A stretch of DNA of 39,941 nt from Hyphomicrobiales bacterium (GTDB lineage Bacteria > Pseudomonadota > Alphaproteobacteria > Rhizobiales > Rhizobiaceae), in the NCBI GenBank assembly GCA_030456445.1, contig JAKDNM010000022.1, positions 1 to 39,941 of the forward strand. The letters run 5' to 3'. Of the stretch, positions 33,613-39,941 are shown one piece after another. Under the pieces are notes generated by a model. That model saw only the letters and a list, made by a program, of their open reading frames with translations. It was not told the origin of the DNA and searched no databases. A program made the position numbers and the translations under genes. Position 1 is the stretch's first letter; the number at the start of each line of letters is the position of its first letter.

Positions 33613-34155
33613 TCAGGCGTCGCCCTTGACGATACCCACGAACGGCAGTTCACGAAAGGCGTGCGCCACGTCCATGCCGTAGCCGACGACGAAATGGTCG
33701 GGGCAATCGAAGCCGACGAAATCGGGCTCGATATCGGCCTTTCGGCGCATGCGCTTGTCGAGCAAAACCGCGATGTCGACGTTGCTTGCGCCGCGCGAGA
33801 GCATCAGGTCGCGCGTGTATTTCAGCGTGTTGCCCGATTCCAGTATGTCGTCGATCAGGAGGATGTCGCGGCCCGTCACGTCGTTGTCGATGTCGCGCAA
33901 CACCCTGACCTCGCCGGCTGTGGTGCCGGCGCCGTAACTCGAGATGAAGATGAACTCGACCTCCGGCGAGATGCCGGCGTCGTGCATGGCGCGGATCAGG
34001 TCGGCGGCGAAGATGAAGGAGCCCTTCAGGATCGAGATTACCAGAAGGTCTTTGTAATCGCGCGCGGCGATGTCCTTGGCGAGTTCGAGGCTGCGGCGCG
34101 CGATCGCCGAGGCGCTGAAGAGGATTTCTATATTCTTGCCGCGAACGACGGGCAT
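33613..34155 (-). CDS. hpt: Hypoxanthine phosphoribosyltransferase
   Basis: 180 residues. Purine salvage enzyme converting hypoxanthine or guanine with PRPP to IMP or GMP. The PRPP-binding loop ILLIDDILESGNTL is at 98-111, with ILKGSFIFAADLIR (42-55) and SSYG (72-75) before it, and DFVGFDCPDHFVVGYGMD for the base pocket. ATG at 34155 with GGAG 5 nt upstream. It lies 11 nt after the upstream membrane-protein gene and is probably cotranscribed with it and the GST gene. Confidence 0.94.
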   Translation of the reverse strand: MPVVRGKNIEILFSASAIARRSLELAKDIAARDYKDLLVISILKGSFIFAADLIRAMHDAGISPEVEFIFISSYGAGTTAGEVRVLRDIDNDVTGRDILLIDDILESGNTLKYTRDLMLSRGASNVDIAVLLDKRMRRKADIEPDFVGFDCPDHFVVGYGMDVAHAFRELPFVGIVKGDA

Positions 34156-34166
34156 TTCTGCTCCAT

Positions 34167-34802
34167 CTACCTGTCAAACGATACCGATACGGATTTCACT
34201 CCGTCTTTAGGCACCTCGAGGCGGCTGGAAAAGGCGAAGATCTCACCAGCGGCGACCTGGCGATCCCTTGTCCCCAGGAAAAAGCGGGTGGTCCTGCCGT
34301 CTTCGCCCGTGACGCTGATGGAGAGCGGCGGCACGTCGATTGCCCGTCCCGTCTCGTTGGCGGCGCTGCCATCGACGAAGAGGATGGCGTGGCCGTCGAT
34401 CTTCTCGATGCGCGTATGGACAGACGTGATCTTGAGCGATGGCGCGCTCGCGAGGAAGGCGGGCAGATGTATCGACGGCAAGAGCGCGTGACCGCCCGAA
34501 ACCCAGAAGGCGAGAGCGACGAGGCAAAGTCCGAAGGCCCAGAAGGCCGGCCGGCCGGGCTGCCCACGCTTCGGCGCTTCGGCACGCTTCAGGACGTCCA
34601 GTCCGGCGATTTCGGGCGCACGGACGGAAAAGCGCGTGGAGGAAGGTTCCGGAGCCTCGGATGCGGCTTTGCCGGGCACGATCGTCTCGAATTCGGCGTC
34701 GATGACGTCGCCTGCCGGGCGCACGGGAATGCCGACGCCCGGAGCCGCCGCGTCCGTCATGATTTCGCCCGAAACCGGGCGCGCTTTCGAAGCCTCGTTC
34801 AT
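34167..34802 (-). CDS. Single-pass membrane protein, hypothetical
   Basis: 211 residues. The N-terminal 105 residues are polar, Ala/Pro/Glu-rich and likely disordered, then comes one helix (PAFWAFGLCLVALAFWVSGGHALL) and a C-terminal beta-rich domain with DGHAILFVDGSAANETGRAIDVPPLSISVTGEDGRTTRFFLG and AAGEIFAFSSRLEVPKDGVKSVSVSF. The tail resembles DUF3426-type domains, which often follow an MJ0042 zinc finger; no such finger is present here. The start MNEASKARP at 34802 is uncertain. Divergent from ftsE across the CtrA box. The function is unknown. Confidence 0.72.
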   Translation of the reverse strand: MNEASKARPVSGEIMTDAAAPGVGIPVRPAGDVIDAEFETIVPGKAASEAPEPSSTRFSVRAPEIAGLDVLKRAEAPKRGQPGRPAFWAFGLCLVALAFWVSGGHALLPSIHLPAFLASAPSLKITSVHTRIEKIDGHAILFVDGSAANETGRAIDVPPLSISVTGEDGRTTRFFLGTRDRQVAAGEIFAFSSRLEVPKDGVKSVSVSFDR

Positions 34803-34901
34803 GCGGACCGGCCGTTCTTTGCGCTTTCGGACGACCGGTAGACCAAAAATGGTTAATGCTTCGCCACCGGGGTCCAAATGTGATCGCCGGAGCGTCGCGA
34901 T

Positions 34902-34917
34902 TTAACCGGCCGTTAAC
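34902..34917. promoter_or_regulatory. CtrA binding site upstream of ftsE
   Basis: TTAA (34902-34905), 7 nt, TTAAC (34913-34917): a perfect match to the CtrA full site TTAA-N7-TTAAC. It lies 34 nt before the ftsE GTG at 34951 and 100 nt before the divergent gene's start. CtrA is the master cell-cycle regulator of alphaproteobacteria and controls division genes. Occupancy and sign are not shown. Confidence 0.75.
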
Positions 34918-34950
34918 CATGCGAAACCATGGTCGGCAGGGTGTTCCCCG

Positions 34951-35643
34951 GTGAGACGGGAGGGTTACGAGGGCAGCGTCAAGGTGTTCCGCTTCGAAAA
35001 TGTCGGGCTGCGCTACGGGATGGGGCCGGAGATCCTGCGGGATATCTCGCTGCACATTCCCGCGCGCTCGTTCCAGTTTCTGAGCGGGCCGTCGGGCGCG
35101 GGCAAGACGACGCTTCTGCGCCTGCTTTTCCTTTCGCTCAAACCCACCCGAGGGCTCATTACCGTCTTCGGCAAGGACCGCTCGCGCATCATGCGGCGCG
35201 AACTGCCGATGCTGCGCCGGCGCATCGGTGTCGTTTTCCAGGATTTCCGCCTGCTCGATCACATGACGACCTACGAGAATGTGGCGCTGCCGCTGCGCGT
35301 GCGCGGCCGCGAGGAGGCGAGCTATCGCGGCGACGTGGTCGAACTTTTGAAATGGGTCGGCCTCGGCGAGCGCATGCATGTCCTGCCGCCGGTCCTCTCC
35401 GGCGGCGAGAAGCAACGCGCGGCGATTGCGCGGGCGCTGATAGAGCAGCCCGAAATCCTGCTGGCCGACGAACCCACCGGCAATGTCGATCCGCCGCTGG
35501 CGCGGCGTTTGCTCAGGCTGTTCATCGAACTCAACCGGCTGGGCACGGCGGTTGTGATCGCCACGCATGACGTGACCTTGATGGAGCAGGTCGATGCGCG
35601 GCGCATGATCCTCTCCGGCGGAAGGCTGGACATGTATGACTGA
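34951..35643 (+). CDS. ftsE: Cell division ATP-binding protein FtsE
   Basis: 230 residues. ABC ATPase of FtsEX, which in proteobacteria activates peptidoglycan hydrolysis at the septum. Walker A GPSGAGKT (46-53), Q97 in VVFQDFRLLDHMTTYENVALPL, signature LSGGEKQ (149-155) and Walker B ILLADE (169-174). The GTG at 34951 has AGGG 9 nt upstream; a GTG at 34984 (giving MFRFENVGLRYG, as homologues start) is an equal alternative. It overlaps ftsX by 8 nt. A CtrA box lies just upstream. Confidence 0.95.
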   Translation: MRREGYEGSVKVFRFENVGLRYGMGPEILRDISLHIPARSFQFLSGPSGAGKTTLLRLLFLSLKPTRGLITVFGKDRSRIMRRELPMLRRRIGVVFQDFRLLDHMTTYENVALPLRVRGREEASYRGDVVELLKWVGLGERMHVLPPVLSGGEKQRAAIARALIEQPEILLADEPTGNVDPPLARRLLRLFIELNRLGTAVVIATHDVTLMEQVDARRMILSGGRLDMYD

Positions 35644-36658
35644 ACCGGCGGGCAGCGATACCTTCGCCGAGACCGGCGTGTCGCCGGACGAGGACGCGGA
35701 GGCCCATGCGCCGGATGCGGCGCGCCCGCAGTCGGCGCAGCGCCGCCCGATGGCGCCGATCGTGCCCAGCCAGAATATTGCCGCACGGGCGCTGATCCTC
35801 GTCATCGCCATCATGACGTTCCTCTCCTGCCTCACCCTCGGCGCGGTGACGCTGGTGCGCGGCGCCGCCTCCACTTGGGAGGGGCAGATCTCGCGCGAGG
35901 CGACCATCCAGATCAAGCCGGTCGACGGGCTCGACATGGAAGCGGCGCTCGATAAGGCACAAGGCATCGCCGCGCGCTTCAAGGGCGTTACCGGCGCCTC
36001 GATCGTCGGCCGCGAGGCCACCGCGCGGCTCCTCGAGCCGTGGCTCGGCAAGGGACTCGACATCGACGAATTGCCGGTGCCGCGTCTCGTCGTCGTCACC
36101 ATCGATACGGCGCATCCGCCGGACTTCGCTGCCATGCGCGACCTGGTGAAGTCGGAAATCCCGAGCGCCAGCCTGGACGATCACCGCAGTTGGGTCGACC
36201 GGCTGATCGCCATGGCGCATATGACGGTCACCATAGGCGTTGCTGTTCTCGTGCTGATGCTTTCGGCGACGGTGCTTTCCGTCGTCTTCGCCACGCGGGG
36301 CGCCATGGCCGGCAACGGCCACATCATCGAAGTGCTGCATTTCGTCGGCGCGGACGCACGCTTCATCGCGGCCGAGTTCCGCGGCCATTTCCTTTTGATG
36401 GGGCTCAAGGGCGCGGCAGCAGGCGGCATAGGCGCGATTATCGTCTTCCTGGTGTTCGCCTGGATTTCAGCCCGCAACATGGCCACGCCGCAGGCCGACC
36501 AAGCGGCGGCGCTTTTCGGCAATTTCGCCATCGACGGGAGCGGCTATGCCGGCGTTGCCCTGGTCGTGCTTCTCATTGCCGGTCTCACCGCCGCGACCTC
36601 GCATTTTACCGTGGTACGCTATCTGGCCGACATCGAAACGCGCCAGCCGGAGCAATGA
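35636..36658 (+). CDS. ftsX: Cell division protein FtsX
   Basis: 340 residues. Membrane partner of FtsE. A long polar N-terminus (1-48) is followed by the first helix (ARALILVIAIMTFLSCLTLGAVTLV), a periplasmic domain (about 78-190, including REATIQIKPVDGLDMEAALDKAQ) and three more helices, with GNGHIIEVLHFVGADARFIAAEFRGHFLLMGLKGAAAGGIGA, the FtsX core. Starts inside ftsE (8-nt overlap), so coupled. Normal length for alphaproteobacteria. Confidence 0.93.
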   Translation: MTEPAGSDTFAETGVSPDEDAEAHAPDAARPQSAQRRPMAPIVPSQNIAARALILVIAIMTFLSCLTLGAVTLVRGAASTWEGQISREATIQIKPVDGLDMEAALDKAQGIAARFKGVTGASIVGREATARLLEPWLGKGLDIDELPVPRLVVVTIDTAHPPDFAAMRDLVKSEIPSASLDDHRSWVDRLIAMAHMTVTIGVAVLVLMLSATVLSVVFATRGAMAGNGHIIEVLHFVGADARFIAAEFRGHFLLMGLKGAAAGGIGAIIVFLVFAWISARNMATPQADQAAALFGNFAIDGSGYAGVALVVLLIAGLTAATSHFTVVRYLADIETRQPEQ

Positions 36659-36764
36659 ATAATCGTGAAATCCTGTCACGTTTTGAAATGTCGCGAAATA
36701 CTTTGTGGGGGCATGGCTTCATTTCGGCTTTCAAGCGCCGTAATTGACGGTTATTGCTGACAAA

Positions 36765-37481
36765 ATGGACGCTCGGGAATCGGTGGAGCGGCATCAGGTC
36801 GGCGGTCGGGACGGGGAGAAATCCACGCGCGTTTCATCGCTGAGCCGCATTTGGCAGCGCGTACGCATCGCCTTGTGGGGCGGGGCTGGACTTTCCCTTG
36901 CGCTGGCGGTCGGCTTTGGGGCTTTCGCCGAGCATATCAGCTTTTTGACGCAGCCGACCGAGATGCCCACCGCCGACGGCATTATCGTGCTCACCGGCGG
37001 GCAGTCGCGCTTGAGCGCCGCGCTCGATCTCCTGAAGGAGGGAAAAGGGAAGCGTCTGCTTATCAGCGGCGTCAACCCGCACGCGGGCCGCAAGGCATTG
37101 CGCGTGGTCACCGGTAGCGACAAGCAACTCTTCACCTGTTGCGTCGACATCGACCATCTGGCGCTCGATACGGTCGGCAATGCCGAACAGAGCGCCAAAT
37201 GGGTCGCCGAGCACGATTACGGACGCGTCATCCTCGTCACCAACAACTACCATATGCCACGCAGTCTCCTGGAGATGCATCGGCTGCTGCCGGGTGCGAG
37301 CGTCGAGCCCTATCCGGTGGTCAATTCGAGGTTGGACGACGGAAGCTGGCTGACGAAGCCGGACGCGCTTCGCGTGCTCGCCACCGAATATGTGAAATAT
37401 CTGGCGGCGCTTGCGCGCAGCGTCCTGCCGGCCAATGCGCCCGCCGAACAGAAGGCGATTATGAGCGCCGCGATCGAATAG
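36765..37481 (+). CDS. YdcF family (DUF218) protein
   Basis: 238 residues. One N-terminal helix (LWGGAGLSLALAVGFGAFAEHI) and a DUF218/ElyC-SanA domain: ADGIIVLTGGQSRLSAALDLL, KRLLISGVNP, NAEQSAKWVAEHDYGRVILVTNNYHMPRSLLEMHRLLPGASVEPYPV. Such proteins affect envelope integrity and undecaprenyl-linked steps, with an uncertain enzymatic function. The start is ATG at 36765 (MDARESVERH); a TTG 21 nt upstream is an alternative; neither has a good Shine-Dalgarno. It follows ftsX after about 100 nt. Confidence 0.88.
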   Translation: MDARESVERHQVGGRDGEKSTRVSSLSRIWQRVRIALWGGAGLSLALAVGFGAFAEHISFLTQPTEMPTADGIIVLTGGQSRLSAALDLLKEGKGKRLLISGVNPHAGRKALRVVTGSDKQLFTCCVDIDHLALDTVGNAEQSAKWVAEHDYGRVILVTNNYHMPRSLLEMHRLLPGASVEPYPVVNSRLDDGSWLTKPDALRVLATEYVKYLAALARSVLPANAPAEQKAIMSAAIE

Positions 37482-37554
37482 CGGTTCGTTGCCTTTTCCG
37501 GCGGTCGCCTGTATCGAACAGCCTGCGCGGACATCACGGCCTCTGGGACATTTC

Positions 37555-38361
37555 ATGATCTTCCTGCGATCGCTGGCGTTCAATCTGGCGCTTTACGTCG
37601 TCACGATCGTCGAGATGATCGTCTTCACGCCGTTCTATTTCTTAGCCTCGCGAAAGAGGGCGTGGTGGGTGCCGAAATTCTGGGCGCGTTCCAATCTGTG
37701 GCTGCAAAAAGTGCTGGCCGGCACCCGAAGCGAGATCACGGGGCAGGAGAACCTTCCCGAAGGCGCCTACATATTGGCGCCCAAGCACCAATCTTTCTGG
37801 GATACGTTCGCGCTGGTGCCGGATATTCCGGATGCCGTCTATATCCTCAAGCGCGAATTGATGTGGATCCCGGTCTTCGGCTGGTATCTGGGCAAGATGG
37901 ACATGATCCCGATCGACCGCGGCAGCCCGGCCCGGGCGCTCAGGAAGGTCGTGGTCGAGGCGCGGAAACGCGCCGAAGAGGGCCGCCAGATCGTCATCTA
38001 CCCGGAGGGGACGCGGCGGCCGCCGGGAGCGGAGCCGGCCTACAAGCACGGCATCGCGGAGATTTATTCGCGGCTCGGCATTCCGGTTGTGCCTGTCGCG
38101 CATGTGGCGGGGCTCTATTGGCCGCGCCGGCGCTTCCTGCGCTTTCCGGGCGTCATCAAGGCGCGGTTCCTGCCGCCGATCCCACCCGGGCTTTCAAAGG
38201 TGGAATTCATGGCGCGGCTGGTCGAGGAAACCGAGAAGGCCTGCGATGCGTTGCTGATCGAGACGGCACAATCCGAAAATCCGCCGCCGCTGCCGCCGAC
38301 GGCGATCGAACGCCTCAATCAACTCGGGGTGGCTGTCCCCGGAAACGCTGTTGCGGCCTAG
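37555..38361 (+). CDS. 1-acyl-sn-glycerol-3-phosphate acyltransferase
   Basis: 268 residues, PlsC family. N-terminal helix (LAFNLALYVVTIVEMIVFTPFYFL), catalytic HX4D motif H78-QSFW-D83, acceptor motif E151-G-T-R154 in YPEGTR, and a third block IPVVPVAHVAGLYWPRR. It transfers the second acyl chain to lysophosphatidate in phospholipid synthesis. ATG at 37555; a longer frame from 37489 adds a non-conserved N-terminus. A few C-terminal bases (38358-38361) overlap the convergent ChaC gene. Confidence 0.92.
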   Translation: MIFLRSLAFNLALYVVTIVEMIVFTPFYFLASRKRAWWVPKFWARSNLWLQKVLAGTRSEITGQENLPEGAYILAPKHQSFWDTFALVPDIPDAVYILKRELMWIPVFGWYLGKMDMIPIDRGSPARALRKVVVEARKRAEEGRQIVIYPEGTRRPPGAEPAYKHGIAEIYSRLGIPVVPVAHVAGLYWPRRRFLRFPGVIKARFLPPIPPGLSKVEFMARLVEETEKACDALLIETAQSENPPPLPPTAIERLNQLGVAVPGNAVAA

Positions 38362-38879
38362 CTACGCGGCAATCTGGCGGAGACGCTTTCAAGCCAATGG
38401 TCGTGGATGCCGAGCGCTTCGAGATGATGGACCGTATTGAAGACATAGTCCTCGTTGCGGCCGGACTGGCCGGAAGCGCCGCTGACGACGGATACGGCCC
38501 GGTCGATGTCAAGCCTGCCGGCGTACTGACCGTGCGTGCGGTCGACGACGAAGGAGAGCGCCTCGACGGTATCGCCGCCTTCGATGCGCACTTTCAGGAG
38601 GCGCTCCAGATAGACGTTGGTCACGAGTTCGCGCTCGCGCAGATAGGCGGTCACTTCCTCTTTGAGTGCGCCCGGCACGCGAAAGGCAAGCCCGACGCAG
38701 GAACCGCCACGGTCGAGCCCGAGCACGAGGCCGGGCCGCGCTTGCGTTCCCCGGTGTACCCAGGAATAGATGCACAGCGACCGGCGGAAGCCGTGCAGAT
38801 GGGCGCGACGCGCCTCGATATGCACGAAGCCCGGCCGCCAGATCAGCGAGCCGTAGCCGAAAACCCAAAAATCGCCCAT
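38358..38879 (-). CDS. ChaC-like gamma-glutamylcyclotransferase
   Basis: 173 residues. Starts MGDFWVFGYGSLIWRPGF, the ChaC signature (FGYGSLIW at 7-14), then RRAHLHGFRRSLCIYSWVHRGTQARPGLVLGLDRGGSCVG and ALSFVVDRTHGQYAG, ending SGASGQSGRNEDYVFNTVHHLEALGIHDHWL. ChaC enzymes cleave glutathione to 5-oxoproline and Cys-Gly. Length is typical of the bacterial group. ATG at 38879, 57 nt from the divergent DUF2125 gene. Confidence 0.92.
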   Translation of the reverse strand: MGDFWVFGYGSLIWRPGFVHIEARRAHLHGFRRSLCIYSWVHRGTQARPGLVLGLDRGGSCVGLAFRVPGALKEEVTAYLRERELVTNVYLERLLKVRIEGGDTVEALSFVVDRTHGQYAGRLDIDRAVSVVSGASGQSGRNEDYVFNTVHHLEALGIHDHWLESVSARLPRS

Positions 38880-38935
38880 ATGGCCTGCCTCGATCTTCTG
38901 CCGATTCGTTCGCAGGGCCTAGCGAGACCAACAGC

Positions 38936-39925
38936 ATGACGTCAAGTAACCTGCCGCGCCGCCGCCGGCGTTCCGTGCTTCTCCTATGGGCCGTGGTGCT
39001 CCTGGTCCTGATCGGCATCGCCTATACATTCGCCTGGATGCGGCTGGCGGATGTCGTACGCTCGCGCGTGGAGGGGACGCTTGCCGCCCTGCGCGCGACG
39101 GGTGCGACAGCCGATTGCACCAATCATGAGGTCGGCGGCTTCCCGCTGCATTTCGTCCTCGAGTGCGATTCGATCCGCTATTCCGACCCGGCGGGCCTGT
39201 CGGAGGTCTCGACGGCGTCCATGCGCGCCTCGGCCGATATCTACGATCCGCGGCGGATCCGTATCCGTATCGCCCAGCCGGCGCTCGTCAAGGCGCCCGC
39301 CGTCGGCCAACTCGTGGTCCATTGGCGCGAGATGCACGGCGAACTCTTTCCGCCGCTCGGCGGCGACGCGGCCATATCGATCGACGGCAAGGCGCTGGTC
39401 GCGGAGCGCACCCAGGCCGAGCCGATGCTTACCATCGCTTCCATGCAGGGCACGGCGCGGGCAATCGACAAGGATGCCTATCTCGACGGGCGTTTCGAAG
39501 GGCTGGAATTCGGGCCGTCCCTGCCGGACCTTGGCGCCTTGCCGCCTCTTTCCGGAAAAGCCGATGTGACCGTCGCCGATGGGGCCGCGCTTGCGGTTGC
39601 CGATACGCGGAGCTTTCGCGGTCGTTCGGCGACGATCAGGGAACTGACGCTTTCGCCGAGCGACGACGCCGGCGTTACCGTGAAGGGGCGTGCTTCGGTG
39701 GACGCCGAGGGGCGGCTCGATGCCGATCTCAAGATACGGCTGCGTAATCCGGAGGAACTGGCGGCGGCGCTCAAGCTCGCCTTTCCAGAAGCCGGCAGGG
39801 AGATCGACAACGCCACCGCGATGGTGGCGATGCTGGGCAGCGACCCGCTGATGCCGGTCACCATCCGCAAGGGCAAGGTGAGTGTCGGCTTTATCCCGCT
39901 CGGCCGTATCCCACCGCTGCCATAG
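38936..39925 (+). CDS. DUF2125 domain protein
   Basis: 329 residues. One N-terminal helix (SVLLLWAVVLLVLIGIAYTFAWMRLADVV) then a periplasmic or exposed domain with TADCTNHEVGGFPLHFVLECDSIRYSDPAG, and VTVKGRASVDAEGRLDADLKIRLRNPEELAAAL later: the DUF2125 pattern, found mainly in Alphaproteobacteria, function unknown. AsmA-like beta-rich folding is a loose analogy. ATG at 38936; the longer upstream frame is antisense to ChaC. Its TAG stop is embedded in a copy of the dispersed repeat. Confidence 0.88.
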   Translation: MTSSNLPRRRRRSVLLLWAVVLLVLIGIAYTFAWMRLADVVRSRVEGTLAALRATGATADCTNHEVGGFPLHFVLECDSIRYSDPAGLSEVSTASMRASADIYDPRRIRIRIAQPALVKAPAVGQLVVHWREMHGELFPPLGGDAAISIDGKALVAERTQAEPMLTIASMQGTARAIDKDAYLDGRFEGLEFGPSLPDLGALPPLSGKADVTVADGAALAVADTRSFRGRSATIRELTLSPSDDAGVTVKGRASVDAEGRLDADLKIRLRNPEELAAALKLAFPEAGREIDNATAMVAMLGSDPLMPVTIRKGKVSVGFIPLGRIPPLP

Positions 39926-39941
39926 AGCATGATCCGGAAAA
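39924..39941. repeat. Dispersed Rhizobiales repeat, copy 2 (cut by the window end)
   Basis: AGAGCATGATCCGGAAAA begins inside the DUF2125 stop and runs off the window. It matches the left arm of the repeat family seen at 16612-16660 (GAGCATG boundary, CCGGAAA core). Only the first 18 bases are visible. Confidence 0.55.

Noticed and set aside
1-39941. CRISPR arrays, insertion sequences, phage genes and rRNA
   Set aside because: No regularly spaced repeats, transposase, integrase or rRNA motif was found on reading either strand.

Overview
The window reads as chromosomal DNA of a high-GC alphaproteobacterium of the order Hyphomicrobiales (Rhizobiales), most like the Phyllobacteriaceae (Mesorhizobium, Nitratireductor, Chelativorans and relatives). 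The evidence is the GC-rich third codon positions, the aerobic cobaltochelatase genes cobS-cobT beside bolA and a J-domain gene, alphaproteobacterial families such as TIGR02302, DUF2125 and DUF1127, a perfect CtrA box before ftsE, and two copies of a dispersed repeat typical of this order. The genus is an inference. Nearly all of the window is core genome. There is no phage, insertion sequence or CRISPR array, and the only clearly accessory module is a small HicB-HicA pair.

Layout. 228-3704 (minus): a kaiC-kaiB-histidine kinase operon with overlapping genes and no kaiA, resembling the reduced KaiBC timers of purple bacteria. 3705-4709: a terminator hairpin, an uncalled DUF1127 micro-gene and bolA. 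4867-8489: a J-domain gene, then cobS and cobT. 8509-12314: a secreted phytase-esterase-like protein, a polysaccharide flippase and a CelD/FemAB-like acyltransferase, probably one envelope-glycan operon. 12340-14600: an EamA transporter, a Tat-exported Arg/His-rich protein, hicBA and tRNA-Leu(CAA) with a clear promoter. 14720-18571: a VTT/DedA-type membrane protein, a DsbB-like protein, an HNH nuclease, an AlkA-type glycosylase, gluQ and a small membrane protein. 18719-20463: a second EamA transporter converging on a YihY/Rbn protein.

20706-25368: a short-chain dehydrogenase, a HIG1-type twin-membrane protein, a PduO-type cobalamin adenosyltransferase, etfB, etfA and a 3-hydroxybutyryl-CoA dehydrogenase, ended by a rho-independent terminator after etfA. 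25414-26300: two DUF1801 genes. 26330-32882: tlpA diverging from argH, then a small lipoprotein, lysA and a very long TIGR02302 protein. 32930-34802 (minus): a glutathione S-transferase, hpt and a single-pass membrane protein. 34902-39925: the CtrA box, ftsE-ftsX, a YdcF-type protein, a PlsC-type acyltransferase, a ChaC-type cyclotransferase and a DUF2125 protein.

Functional links. CobS and CobT insert cobalt for B12, and the separate PduO enzyme adenosylates it. EtfAB and the hydroxyacyl-CoA dehydrogenase serve beta-oxidation or polyhydroxybutyrate-linked metabolism. FtsEX, PlsC, TIGR02302, the flippase operon and LysA all concern the envelope or its precursors. The most distinctive block is the KaiBC-kinase operon. 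Its KaiC carries a Ser-Ser phosphosite pair and a C-terminal coiled coil, and its likely output kinase belongs to the HWE family.
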